The notes below the pieces were generated by a model. It saw only the letters and a program-made list of their open reading frames with translations, was not told the origin of the DNA and did not search any database. 64,000 nucleotides of DNA from Gemella haemolysans ATCC 10379. Lineage in GTDB: Bacteria > Bacillota > Bacilli > Staphylococcales > Gemellaceae. This document shows, piece by piece, positions 52,554 to 61,753 of this stretch. Position numbers and translations under genes: made by a program. The stretch is taken from NCBI RefSeq assembly GCF_000173915.1, contig NZ_ACDZ02000014.1, forward strand, positions 310,001 through 374,000. Reading direction: 5' to 3'. The number at the start of each line of letters is the position of its first letter. Positions within the stretch are counted from its first letter, which is position 1.

Positions 52554-53885
52554 TTATACTCTATATTTATGTTCTTCGTAGTTTCTAGTTTTTTTATATT
52601 CTTCTATTATCCTGTTAATTTTATCCATATCGTCTTTTTTGAATGTTTCTTGGATTTCTTTATAGGTTAAAGTTTTTATAACTTTTAGTTTGTGATTAGT
52701 TGAAGAATAATCTGGTATTTTAATTTCGATACTGTCAGATTTTCTATCTACAATAACAACAGTTGCTTTACTACCGAAATCAGAAGTAATAGTATCGTCA
52801 TCACCACGTATAGAGAATTTAGTATCATATTTTAATGTTCCTACTTGAGGATCAGTGCCACCAGCTATAATAGCACGTCCTATTAAAGCAAGCTGTAAGT
52901 TGTTATATTCAGGTGTTTCAGTGGCTTTTTCACTATCTTTTTTCTCTTCATTTTGTGTGTTCACTTTATTATTATAATTATAAAGTGACTTAAGCTCAAT
53001 TTTTGATAAGTCTATTTTATCATTAGATAGGGGATACTTGTTAAAGAACTCTTCTTTAGAAGTGAAATCCTCTTTAGTAACTATATCTTTATATTTCCCA
53101 TTAAGATTACTATATTTTCCAAAGTCAATATCATGAGTTATTTCATATCTGATTTCATTATCTTTGATTTTATATGTAGTAATTCTATCAGTAAAATTTT
53201 CATTCTCATTAACAACCATAGTCTTATCTTTATAAAAAGTCGCTACAGGTTGACTACTCCTTGAATTAGTTTTGTATAGTACGTTAAGCTTATTCTGTTT
53301 ATCAATATTGTAGATAGCTATAGGACTCACTAAATTACTATTTTCGAAAATTAACATTTCGTCTTGACCATCTTTATCCATATCAAAGTACGTAAATTTT
53401 AGATAATCTTTATTTTTACCTGAAGAATTATAACGTTCAATAGCATAGTTATTAAGTTCGTAATCAAACTTCGTTTCACCAGTATCCATTGCTTCTTTAT
53501 ATTTTTTTATTATAGGTGAATACAATTCATCATCTTTAGAAATTTTACTATTAGAATTGTAAAAATAGAATCCACCACCAGATAGAAAGATAATACCAAG
53601 AACACTTGCAATTATTGGTATTAATTTTGAACGTTTTTTCTTAGGTGGAATATTATTTATATTATATCCTTGAGTATTATTTTGATAATATCCTTGATTA
53701 TTATAATTTTGATTGTAATATCCTTGATTTCCAGCATTATTGTAGTTTTGATACTGTTGATTATAGTTTTGCGAACTATTATTAGAATATTGCTGATTGA
53801 GATTTTGTTGATTGTTAGTATTTTCGTAATTTGAATAATGTTGATTATCTGAATTACGATTATTTTGATTATTATTGTTATTCAT
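52554..53885 (-). CDS. N/Q/Y-rich single-pass membrane protein, paralog 3
   Basis: 443 residues. Shorter N/Q/Y-rich part (1-78, no regular repeat), PPKKKRSK, transmembrane helix (about 88-109, LIPIIASVLGIIFLSGGG), then an extracellular domain with YFDMDKDGQDEML (about 166-178) and the C-terminal domain shared with paralog 2. The helix and domain sequences align well with paralogs 1 and 2, so all three arose by duplication, 2 and 3 most recently. AGGAGAG 6 bases before the ATG. Candidate promoter: minus-strand TTTAAA, 17 bp, TATAAT. Confidence 0.88.
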   Translation of the reverse strand: MNNNNNQNNRNSDNQHYSNYENTNNQQNLNQQYSNNSSQNYNQQYQNYNNAGNQGYYNQNYNNQGYYQNNTQGYNINNIPPKKKRSKLIPIIASVLGIIFLSGGGFYFYNSNSKISKDDELYSPIIKKYKEAMDTGETKFDYELNNYAIERYNSSGKNKDYLKFTYFDMDKDGQDEMLIFENSNLVSPIAIYNIDKQNKLNVLYKTNSRSSQPVATFYKDKTMVVNENENFTDRITTYKIKDNEIRYEITHDIDFGKYSNLNGKYKDIVTKEDFTSKEEFFNKYPLSNDKIDLSKIELKSLYNYNNKVNTQNEEKKDSEKATETPEYNNLQLALIGRAIIAGGTDPQVGTLKYDTKFSIRGDDDTITSDFGSKATVVIVDRKSDSIEIKIPDYSSTNHKLKVIKTLTYKEIQETFKKDDMDKINRIIEEYKKTRNYEEHKYRV

Positions 53886-53952
53886 AAAACTCTCCTAAAA
53901 TTATCTTTCATAAATATTATAAAATAAAACTTGATAATTTTAAAGAAAAATA

Positions 53953-53994
53953 AAAACTCTTAACCCCTTATGACTATAAGGAATCAAGAGTTTT
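53953..53994 (-). terminator. Terminator of prmA
   Basis: AAAACTCTT (53953-53961) pairs with AAGAGTTTT (53986-53994), with an inner CTTAT/ATAAG stem; TTTTTATTTTTC follows on the minus strand. Confidence 0.8.
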
Positions 53995-54002
53995 ATATTA
54001 TT

Positions 54003-54938
54003 TTATTTTGTAACTACGAATGAATACCATCCGTTATCAGAAGTTTCTTCAACAAGTTTGAAACCACGTTCTAACATTTTTTCAAGAAGTTCATCTTTCT
54101 TCTCTTCGATAATACCAGAAGTGATATAGTAACCACCATCTTCTAATAAGTTATACGCATCATCAATCATAAGCTCGATAATGTGAGCAAGAATGTTCGA
54201 TACGATAATGTTATATTTTTTAGTTTCTTTTGTAAGAAGACTAGCTTGATCAACTTCGATTCTTTTCTCAAGATTATTTAATGCGAAGTTCTCGTAAGAA
54301 ACATCAACAGCAAGCTTATCTAAGTCAACAGCTTTTATATTACCGTCAGTTAAATAACTAGCCGCGATACTTAAAATACCACTACCGCAACCAACATCGA
54401 TAACATTGTCAGTTCTTTGAACATATTTCTCAAGGTTTTTAATACATAGAGAAGTAGTCTCATGTCCACCAGTACCAAAAGCCATACCTGGATCGATGTT
54501 TATAATATATTTATCTTCAGTATTTTCATGTTCGCGCCATGTAGGTACAATAACGAATTTTTCACCGATATTAAGAATATCGAAATAATCTTTCCAAGAA
54601 TTTTCCCAGTCACTATCTTGAATAATAGTAGTTTCAATTTTGAAGAAATCTCCAATATTGATATTTTCACCTAAAGCAAGAAGCTCAGCTTCAAAACGTT
54701 TGAAAGTTTCTTCATCAAAATTTAGCTCATTGATGTATCCTTTAACGATAACTCCGACTTCAGGATAATCAGCAGGACTAAGCTCAACGATAGTACCGAA
54801 ATCATCATGTAAGTTCTCCTCAAGAGTAGTAGGATCTTCGATAGCAACCCCAGTTGAACCATAATCAAGAAGAATAGACTCAACTATTTCACTAGCTTCA
54901 TTAGTAGTATGAATTGTAATTTCAACCCAATTTTCCAT
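54003..54938 (-). CDS. prmA: Ribosomal protein L11 methyltransferase PrmA
   Basis: SAM-dependent methyltransferase that methylates L11. 311 residues from the start at 54938 (GTGAGG is 6 bases upstream; the GTG at 54950 lies within that site). N-terminal substrate-recognition domain, then DPGMAFGTGGHETT and VIDVGCGSGILSIAA (SAM site), NILAHI. Single minus-strand gene, terminator at 53953. Confidence 0.94.
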   Translation of the reverse strand: MENWVEITIHTTNEASEIVESILLDYGSTGVAIEDPTTLEENLHDDFGTIVELSPADYPEVGVIVKGYINELNFDEETFKRFEAELLALGENINIGDFFKIETTIIQDSDWENSWKDYFDILNIGEKFVIVPTWREHENTEDKYIINIDPGMAFGTGGHETTSLCIKNLEKYVQRTDNVIDVGCGSGILSIAASYLTDGNIKAVDLDKLAVDVSYENFALNNLEKRIEVDQASLLTKETKKYNIIVSNILAHIIELMIDDAYNLLEDGGYYITSGIIEEKKDELLEKMLERGFKLVEETSDNGWYSFVVTK

Positions 54939-55229
54939 TTTATACCTCACAAATATTTTAATTTTACATATTAACTAGAGTATTCTAGTAATCTACATAC
55001 CTACACATATTATACTATTTTCAATATTTAAGCAACTGATAAGGTGGGGTAGTCGTCAATATTTCGAGTGTAGAATACACGAGGAAATAATTATCCAGTA
55101 AAATATTCTAAAAATTGTAGCGAGACATGAAATTAGAAAATATTTATGGTAAGGGCGTAGTGGTTCATCTCTATTGTTGAGATATAAAGTAGCTATTTTA
55201 AATATTTCTTAAAAAAATTGAAAGAGTAG

Positions 55230-55279
55230 TTGACATATAAAAAATTCGATGTTAAACTTATACTTGTATCAGATACGAG
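55230..55279 (+). promoter_or_regulatory. Promoter and Rrf2 operator
   Basis: TTGACA (55230-55235), 17-bp spacer ending in TG-T, TAAACT (55253-55258). Immediately after lies CTTGTATCAGATACGAG (55263-55279), a 17-nt palindrome with one mismatch that overlaps the start site. It is the likely operator of the Rrf2 regulator that follows. The rest of 54951-55337 shows no other feature. Confidence 0.7.
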
Positions 55280-55337
55280 AACAAGTTGAAAAATTGAATT
55301 AGGATAATTTTAGAAAAGACAGTTAAAGGAGAAAAAT

Positions 55338-55754
55338 ATGGATACAAAATTTTCAGTAGCATTACACATACTAATATATATTTCAGAAACAGATAAAGTA
55401 GTTTCTTCGGAGATACTAGCTAAAAGTGTTAACACAAATAGTAGTCACATAAGAAAGATTCTTGTAGTGTTGAAAAAAGGTGAACTAATAGAAAGTCAAC
55501 AAGGAAAAACTGGAATAACATTGGCAAAAGAGCCTAAAGACATTACATTATCAGAAATTTATCAAATCATTTATCCTGATAAATACTTAGTAAATATCCA
55601 TGAAGGTGCTAATAAAGAATGCCCAGTTGGTTTAAATATCGAAAACTTATTACAGCCAGTATTTAATGAAGCACAAGAAGCTTTTTATAAAAAACTTGAA
55701 GGTAAAACATTAGAAAAATTAATTAAAGAATTATACATAATAGGAGAAAAATAA
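55338..55754 (+). CDS. Rrf2-family transcriptional regulator (YwnA-like)
   Basis: 138 residues, winged helix with SSEILAKSVNTNSSHIRKIL as recognition segment. A single cysteine (Cys95, KECPVG) replaces the three-Cys cluster of iron-sulfur Rrf2 proteins, so it is more likely a thiol/electrophile sensor like YwnA. AAAGGAG precedes the ATG. It probably represses itself and the oxidoreductase 3 bases downstream through the CTTGTATC palindrome. Confidence 0.85.
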   Translation: MDTKFSVALHILIYISETDKVVSSEILAKSVNTNSSHIRKILVVLKKGELIESQQGKTGITLAKEPKDITLSEIYQIIYPDKYLVNIHEGANKECPVGLNIENLLQPVFNEAQEAFYKKLEGKTLEKLIKELYIIGEK

Positions 55755-55757
55755 ACA

Positions 55758-56759
55758 ATGAAAGCAGCAGTACACACAAAATATAATAAAAATAATATAG
55801 AACTTGAAATTAGAGAAGTAGCAGTACCTACAATAAATGAAAATGAAGTGTTGGTAAAAGTTACAGCAGCTGGAGTAAATCCACTAGATAATATGATTTC
55901 ACGTGGTGAAGTAAAGATTATCGTACCTTATACACTTCCACAAGTTGCAGGTAATGAGGTAGTGGGGATTATTGAACAAAAAGGAAGTAATGTAGCTAAT
56001 TTTGAGATTGGAGATAGAGTATTCTCTAGATTACCATTAGATAAAATCGGGGCTTTTGCTGAATATGTAGCTATTAATCAAGATGCAATAGCTAAAGTAC
56101 CAGATTATCTAACTGATGAAGAAGCTGCAGCCGTTCCATTAACAGCATTAACAATTATGCAAGCTTTAGAACTTATGGGAGCAGAATCAGGAAAAACAAT
56201 CTTCGTCTCAGGTGGAACAGGTGGAGTAGGTGGTATGGCTATTCCTGTCGCCAAAGCAAAAGGATTAACAGTAATCACTAATGGTAGTTTAGAAAATAAA
56301 GAACGTGTTGAAAAATTAGGTGTTGATCAATTCATCGACTATAAAACAACAGATTACACTAAAGTATTAAAAGATGTTGATTATGTGCTTGATACTTTAG
56401 GTGGAGCAGAAACAGAAAAACAAATGACTATTATGAAGTCAGGTGGTAAATTAGTGTCGCTAAGAGCTATGCCAAATGGAAATTTCGCTAAACGTATGAA
56501 CTTAGCTTGGTGGAAACAATTTGTCTTAGGATTAGCTGGTAGAAAATTCGATAAAATGGCAAATAAATATGGAGTATCATATGACTTCATTTTCGTAGAA
56601 TCAAATGGTAAACAACTTCAAGAAGTAGCTGACATTTTCACAAAATTAGAAATTAAACCATCAGTAGACACGGTATTTGACTTTAAAGATGTAAATAAAG
56701 CATTAGATAAAGTAGCGAATGGACGTTCAAGAGGTAAAACAGTTTTAAGTTTTAAATAA
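55758..56759 (+). CDS. Quinone oxidoreductase-like NADPH dehydrogenase (MDR family)
   Basis: 333 residues of the medium-chain dehydrogenase/reductase superfamily, QOR type: GroES-like N-domain with AAGVNPLDNMI and AGNEVVG, then a Rossmann NADPH site SGGTGGVGG. The catalytic and structural zinc cysteines are absent, so it is zinc-independent. It likely reduces quinones or reactive carbonyls. Operon with the Rrf2 regulator, consistent with electrophile-induced detoxification. Confidence 0.87.
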   Translation: MKAAVHTKYNKNNIELEIREVAVPTINENEVLVKVTAAGVNPLDNMISRGEVKIIVPYTLPQVAGNEVVGIIEQKGSNVANFEIGDRVFSRLPLDKIGAFAEYVAINQDAIAKVPDYLTDEEAAAVPLTALTIMQALELMGAESGKTIFVSGGTGGVGGMAIPVAKAKGLTVITNGSLENKERVEKLGVDQFIDYKTTDYTKVLKDVDYVLDTLGGAETEKQMTIMKSGGKLVSLRAMPNGNFAKRMNLAWWKQFVLGLAGRKFDKMANKYGVSYDFIFVESNGKQLQEVADIFTKLEIKPSVDTVFDFKDVNKALDKVANGRSRGKTVLSFK

Positions 56760-56796
56760 TATAATAATATAAAAATATAGAAATAACTAGAGAAGG

Positions 56797-56846
56797 GAGC
56801 GGCTAGAAAATTATGATTTCTTAGTAATCAATTTTTTAAGTCGCTC
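56797..56846. repeat. GTGACTC-type hairpin, divergent copy D
   Basis: GAGCGGCT...AGTCGCTC with internal TGATTTCTTAGTAATCA: the same layout as copies A-C, with compensating base changes in the outer stem. It may terminate the oxidoreductase operon. Confidence 0.5.
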
Positions 56847-56893
56847 AAATTATCTCAAAATATCAACAAACACAATAAAGTTAGGAGACAATT

Positions 56894-57730
56894 ATGTTAT
56901 ATATAAATAAAAGAAATGAATACATTAATGTTAATGGATTAAAAATAGCATATAGAGAAATTAATAAAGGTAAATCAGAAAGACCATTAGTGATGTTAGT
57001 ACACTTAGCGGCGACAATGGATAATTGGGATCCGAAATTTATTGACCTAGTAGCAGAAAAACATCATATTATCTTATTAGATTTACCAGGAGTTGGAGGA
57101 AGTGAAGGAAAAGTAGCTACAACAATTCCAGGGATGGCACAACAAGCTATCGACATTATTAAAGCATTAGGTTATAACAAAATAAACCTACTTGGATTGT
57201 CAATGGGTGGAATGATAGCTCAAGAAGTAACAAGATTAAATAATGACTTAGTAGAAAAATTAATCCTAGTAGGAACAGGACCGAGAGACGGCGAAGGAAT
57301 CGGATCTGTAACTAGTACTACTTTCAAATTCATGCTAAAAGCAGGATTAAATAGGGTAGATCCTAAGAGATTTATCTTCTATAACCACGATGAAAAAGGA
57401 AAAATTGAAGCGAATAAAGTACTAGAAAGATTAGCAAGTCGTAGCAAAGAAAATGCAGATGACGATATGAAAGTACCAGGCTTTTTAAGACAATTAAAAG
57501 CAATCAAACGTTGGAGTACTGTAGGATTTGATGACTTAAAATTTATTACCCAACCTACACTAATCGCAAATGGTGATAAAGACTTAATGGTTCCTACAGT
57601 TAACTCATATAATATGCATCAAAAAATAGAAAATAGTAAATTAATAATTTATCCAAACGCAGCACACGGATCATTATTCCAATACGCAGATGAATTTTCA
57701 AAAGAGTTAATAGAATTTTTAGGAGAATAA
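56894..57730 (+). CDS. Alpha/beta hydrolase
   Basis: 278 residues. Alpha/beta-hydrolase fold with nucleophile Ser103 in GLSMGG, oxyanion segment HLAATMDNW, Asp in NGDKDLMV and His in NAAHGSL. Substrate unknown; the closest style is the proline iminopeptidase/haloperoxidase-like group. No signal peptide, so cytoplasmic. TTAGGAGA precedes the ATG. Separated from the oxidoreductase by 134 bases with a hairpin repeat. Confidence 0.82.
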   Translation: MLYINKRNEYINVNGLKIAYREINKGKSERPLVMLVHLAATMDNWDPKFIDLVAEKHHIILLDLPGVGGSEGKVATTIPGMAQQAIDIIKALGYNKINLLGLSMGGMIAQEVTRLNNDLVEKLILVGTGPRDGEGIGSVTSTTFKFMLKAGLNRVDPKRFIFYNHDEKGKIEANKVLERLASRSKENADDDMKVPGFLRQLKAIKRWSTVGFDDLKFITQPTLIANGDKDLMVPTVNSYNMHQKIENSKLIIYPNAAHGSLFQYADEFSKELIEFLGE

Positions 57731-57829
57731 GAAGCCAAACTAATTAAAAGTAGCTTGTTAGAAAATAATTATACTTAAGACACATGGTTTATCAGCCTTA
57801 AAACCTAGAAGAACAAAGTAGCATTTTAA

Positions 57830-57955
57830 AGAGCGAGTGATTCAAAAGTCGATTTTGTCGAGTTTGCCCAACTAATATAAAAAAGTAAATATATATCCAG
57901 CATAGAGCAATTTGAAAAAAACAATTATAGAAATTAATGATTTTTCACTCACTCT
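57830..57955. repeat. Partial GTGACTC-type inverted repeat
   Basis: AGAGCGAGTGA (57830-57840) is complementary to TCACTCACTCT (57945-57955) with one mismatch. AAGTCGATTTTGTCGAGT just inside the left arm resembles the inner part of the GTGACTC repeats, in inverted orientation. It may be an expanded or disrupted copy. The gap 57731-57970 holds nothing else recognised. Confidence 0.35.
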
Positions 57956-57974
57956 AACATTTTTTACAAAATCC

Positions 57975-58003
57975 TTGACAATAACGGTCGTTTAGTATAA
58001 TAT
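57975..58003 (+). promoter_or_regulatory. Promoter of the gatCAB T-box leader
   Basis: TTGACA (57975-57980) followed by overlapping -10 candidates TATAAT (57996-58001, 15-bp spacer) and TAATAT (57998-58003, 17-bp spacer). Confidence 0.65.
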
Positions 58004-58007
58004 AGAC

Positions 58008-58240
58008 TAAGTAAACCGTAATATAAAATATTAGTAAAGAGACTTTTATTTCATGTTTTTTTAGAAGAGAGTTTAATCCAGAGGCTGAAAGATTAAATAA
58101 TAATGATTGAAATAAGCAACACTCTTTATAAAACCGAATATGAATTGAAAGGTATCAGGAAACTGATATGAATTCGGGTGGCACCACGAAACTAGTAATC
58201 GTCCCATGTAGTTAAATGACTATATGGGGCGTTTTTTTAT
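58008..58240 (+). promoter_or_regulatory. T-box riboswitch of gatCAB
   Basis: tRNA-sensing leader. The T-box CGGGTGGCACCACG (58175-58188, with UGGNACC core) is canonical. Stem I is short: AGAGAGT/ACTCTTT closing helix, with a TTTAATC/GATTAAA hairpin inside. Stem III TATCAG-GAAA-CTGATA is at 58153-58168. The specifier lies just before the closing strand: AAGCAACACTC, read as AAC (Asn, 58118-58120, followed by A) or CAA (Gln). Terminator CGTCCCAT...ATGGGGCG plus T run at 58200-58238. Uncharged tRNA would allow readthrough into gatC. Confidence 0.9.
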
Positions 58241-58302
58241 TTCAAATTATACGAGGTTTGCTAATATTAGAAGTTAAAATTGATAAAAATATGGAGGCAC
58301 TT

Positions 58303-58593
58303 ATGACAACAATTACGAAAGAACAAGTAGCTCACATCGCTCATCTTTCTAGATTAGAAATCCAAGAAAGTGAAGTAGATGGGTACATCGAAAAATTAGA
58401 AAAAGTTGTAGATTTATTCAATACAATCAACAGCGCACCAACAGAAAATGTAAAACCAACTTATCACGTTCTAGACTTAGTTAATGTATTTAGAGAAGAC
58501 GTAGCTCATGATGGAATGGATAGAGAAGAAGTTCTTAAAAACTCTAAAGAAACTGAAGCAGGACAATTCAAAGTACCTACTATTATTGAATAA
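58303..58593 (+). CDS. gatC: Asp/Glu-tRNA amidotransferase subunit GatC
   Basis: 96 residues. Small subunit that bridges GatA and GatB. Typical start ITKEQVAHIAHLSRLE and C-terminal REDVAHDGM. ATG 58303 is set by ATGGAGG 6 bases upstream. First gene of gatCAB behind a T-box leader. Confidence 0.95.
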   Translation: MTTITKEQVAHIAHLSRLEIQESEVDGYIEKLEKVVDLFNTINSAPTENVKPTYHVLDLVNVFREDVAHDGMDREEVLKNSKETEAGQFKVPTIIE

Positions 58594-58610
58594 AATAAGG
58601 AGATAATTTA

Positions 58611-60068
58611 ATGAGTTTATTACATGAATCAATTGAAAGTTTAGAACTTAAACTTAAAAATAAAGAAATTAAACCAAGTGATTTAGTAAAAGAATCACTA
58701 GACAGAATTAAAGCTACTGATGATAAAGTAGGTTCATTCATTACAGTAACTGAAGAAGTAGCATTAAAACAAGCTGAAGCTTTAGACTGTGCTCAAGAAG
58801 AAGGTCGCGTTGAAGGTAAATTATTCGGTATCCCAATGGGAATCAAAGATAACATTGTTACAAAAGACATTCAAACAACTTGTGCATCAAAAATCTTAGA
58901 AGGATTTAATCCAATTTACGATGCAACAGTAATGAACAAACTTAACAAAGAAAACCCAATTCTTTTAGGGAAATTAAACATGGACGAGTTTGCAATGGGT
59001 GGTTCTACAGAAACATCTTACTATAAACTTACTCGTAACCCTCACGACTTAGATGCAGTACCAGGAGGTTCAAGTGGTGGTTCAGCTACAGCGGTAGCAG
59101 CAGGACAAGTTAGCTTCACTCTAGGAAGTGACACAGGTGGTTCTGTACGTCAACCAGCTTCTTACTGTGGTGTAGTTGGATTAAAACCAACTTATGGACG
59201 TGTATCTCGTTTTGGATTAGTAGCATTCGCTTCATCATTAGACCAAATCGGACCAATGACTCGTACAGTTAAAGATAACGCTCGTGTATTAGAAATCATC
59301 TCTGGATTAGATGCTAACGACATGACTAGTGCACCTGTGGAAGTACCAGAATTCAGCAAAATCATTACTGGAGACATCAAAGGTAAGAAAATCGCTCTTC
59401 CTAAAGAATACTTCGGTGCAGGAATTGACGAAGAAGTTAAACAAGCAGTACTTGAAGGTGTTAAATACTTAGAAAGCCAAGGAGCTATTGTAGAAGAAGT
59501 AAGTCTTCCAAATACAGACTACGCTATTTCAACTTACTACATTATCGCTTCTGCAGAAGCAAGTTCAAACCTTTCTCGTTTCGATGGTATTCGTTATGGA
59601 TACAGAAGTCCAAACGCAACAAACCTTGAAGAAATCTACAAAAAAACACGTGGAGAAGGATTTGGGGCTGAGGTTAAACGCCGTATTATGTTAGGAACAT
59701 ACGTATTATCTTCAGGATACTACGATGCATACTACAAAAAAGCACAACAAGTACGTACATTAATTAAACAAGACTTTGATAGAGTATTCGAAGAATACGA
59801 TGTAATCATTGGACCGACTGCTCCAACAGTAGCATTCAACATTGGAGAAGAAGTAGGAGATCCAATTAAAATCTACGCTAACGATATCTTAACAATCCCA
59901 GTAAACATGGCTGGATTACCAGGTATCAGTATTCCATGTGGATTCAAAGGTAACCGTCCAATCGGTATGCAAATTATTGCTAAACCATTCGCAGAATCTA
60001 CACTATACGATGTAGCGTATAACTTCGAACAACACTACAACTTACACGATAAAAAAATAGAATTATAA
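58611..60068 (+). CDS. gatA: Asp/Glu-tRNA amidotransferase subunit GatA
   Basis: Amidase that releases ammonia from glutamine for the transamidation of Glu-tRNA(Gln)/Asp-tRNA(Asn). 485 residues. Amidase-signature Lys-cisSer-Ser triad is visible as GIKDN (Lys) and PGGSSGGSA / [12 protein letters not shown] (Ser residues). AAGGAGA precedes the ATG. Codon use is strongly optimised. Confidence 0.96.
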   Translation: MSLLHESIESLELKLKNKEIKPSDLVKESLDRIKATDDKVGSFITVTEEVALKQAEALDCAQEEGRVEGKLFGIPMGIKDNIVTKDIQTTCASKILEGFNPIYDATVMNKLNKENPILLGKLNMDEFAMGGSTETSYYKLTRNPHDLDAVPGGSSGGSATAVAAGQVSFTLGSDTGGSVRQPASYCGVVGLKPTYGRVSRFGLVAFASSLDQIGPMTRTVKDNARVLEIISGLDANDMTSAPVEVPEFSKIITGDIKGKKIALPKEYFGAGIDEEVKQAVLEGVKYLESQGAIVEEVSLPNTDYAISTYYIIASAEASSNLSRFDGIRYGYRSPNATNLEEIYKKTRGEGFGAEVKRRIMLGTYVLSSGYYDAYYKKAQQVRTLIKQDFDRVFEEYDVIIGPTAPTVAFNIGEEVGDPIKIYANDILTIPVNMAGLPGISIPCGFKGNRPIGMQIIAKPFAESTLYDVAYNFEQHYNLHDKKIEL

Positions 60069-60081
60069 TAGGAGAAACAAG

Positions 60082-61509
60082 ATGCATTTTGAAACAGTAA
60101 TTGGACTAGAAGTCCATGTAGAATTAAAAACAGATTCAAAAATATTCTCACCATCTCCAGCTCACTTTGGTGCAGAACCAAACACTAACACAAACGTTAT
60201 CGACTTAGGATACCCAGGGGTACTTCCAGTAGTAAACAAAAGAGCGGTAGAATGGGGAATGAAAGCAGCAATGGCGCTTAACATGACAGTAGCTCGCGAG
60301 TCAAAATTCGATAGAAAAAACTACTTCTATCCAGATAATCCGAAAGCATACCAAATCTCACAATTTGATCAACCTATCGGGGAAAACGGATGGATTGATA
60401 TCGAAGTAAACGGAGAAACTAAACGTATCGGTATTACACGTGCTCACCTTGAAGAAGATGCTGGTAAATTAACTCACAAAAATGGTTACTCACTAGTTGA
60501 CCTTAACCGTCAAGGTACACCACTTATTGAGATCGTATCTGAGCCAGATATCAGAACTCCAGAAGAAGCATATGCTTACTTAGAAAAATTACGTTCAATC
60601 ATTCAATATATCGAAGTATCTGACGTTAAGATGGAAGAAGGATCAATGCGTTGTGACGCGAACATATCTATCCGTCCTTACGGTCAAGATGAATTCGGTA
60701 CAAAAACTGAGCTAAAAAACTTAAACTCATTCACTTTCGTTAAAAAAGGTTTAGAGTACGAAGAAAAACGTCAAGAACAAGTTATTCTTTCAGGTGGAGT
60801 AATCAATCAAGAAACTCGTCGTTTCGATGAAACAACAGGAACAACTAAACTTATGCGTGTTAAAGAAGGTTCAGACGATTACCGTTACTTCCCAGAGCCA
60901 GATATCGTACCTATGATCATCTCTGATGAATGGATGGAAGAAGTAAGAAAAACTATTCCAGAACTTCCAGATGCTCGTCAAAGAAGATACCAAGAAGAAC
61001 TTGGTTTACCAGCATACGATGCACACGTTCTTACATTAACTAAAGAAATGTCAGACATGTTCGAAGAAACTGTAGCTTTAGGAGCAGATCCAAAATTAGC
61101 ATCTAACTACTTAATGGTAGATGTAAATGCATACTTAAACAAAGTTCAACAAGAACTTAAAGACACAGCATTAACTGCAGAAGGTTTAGCAGGAATGATT
61201 AAATTAATCACTGACGGAACAATCTCAAGTAAAATCGCTAAAAAAGTATTTGCAGAACTTATCGAACACGGTGGAGATGCTGCACAAATCGTTAAAGAAA
61301 AAGGTCTTGTACAAGTATCAGATAGTGGACAATTATTAGCTTGGGTAAACGAAGCATTAGATAACAATCCAAAATCTATCGAAGACTACAAAAATGGTCG
61401 TGACCGTGCGATTGGTTTCTTAGTAGGTCAAATCATGAAAGCCTCAAAAGGACAAGCCAACCCACAAATGATCAACAAAATGTTATTAGAAGAAATCGCA
61501 AAACGATAA
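60082..61509 (+). CDS. gatB: Asp/Glu-tRNA amidotransferase subunit GatB
   Basis: Kinase/transamidase subunit that activates and amidates the mischarged tRNA. 475 residues: begins [15 protein letters not shown], contains [14 protein letters not shown] and EGSMRCDAN, and ends with the helical YqeY-like tail domain ([24 protein letters not shown]). Follows gatA by 13 bases; terminator after it. Confidence 0.96.
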   Translation: MHFETVIGLEVHVELKTDSKIFSPSPAHFGAEPNTNTNVIDLGYPGVLPVVNKRAVEWGMKAAMALNMTVARESKFDRKNYFYPDNPKAYQISQFDQPIGENGWIDIEVNGETKRIGITRAHLEEDAGKLTHKNGYSLVDLNRQGTPLIEIVSEPDIRTPEEAYAYLEKLRSIIQYIEVSDVKMEEGSMRCDANISIRPYGQDEFGTKTELKNLNSFTFVKKGLEYEEKRQEQVILSGGVINQETRRFDETTGTTKLMRVKEGSDDYRYFPEPDIVPMIISDEWMEEVRKTIPELPDARQRRYQEELGLPAYDAHVLTLTKEMSDMFEETVALGADPKLASNYLMVDVNAYLNKVQQELKDTALTAEGLAGMIKLITDGTISSKIAKKVFAELIEHGGDAAQIVKEKGLVQVSDSGQLLAWVNEALDNNPKSIEDYKNGRDRAIGFLVGQIMKASKGQANPQMINKMLLEEIAKR

Positions 61510-61527
61510 TAACGAAAATAATAAACG

Positions 61528-61566
61528 AACTCGAAGCAAGGAGAAATCTTTGTTTCGAGTTTTTTA
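61528..61566 (+). terminator. Terminator of gatCAB
   Basis: 15-bp stem (61528-61542 with 61547-61561, three G-U pairs) closed by a GAAA tetraloop, then TTTTTAG. A close copy ends the next gene (62860-62898). Confidence 0.9.
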
Positions 61567-61753
61567 GTGTTTAAAACGTAGAAAAGTCTCTTATGTATTG
61601 CAAAGAATATAATTGTTATATATAATAAATATTACGGAAATAAAACAAGAAATATAATTTTTTGAGTTAAACAATATACATTTACTATATAATGTTAAAA
61701 TCAAATCTGTTAATGTGTAATTATTGAAAAATAACTTATGGGAGGAAAATGAA

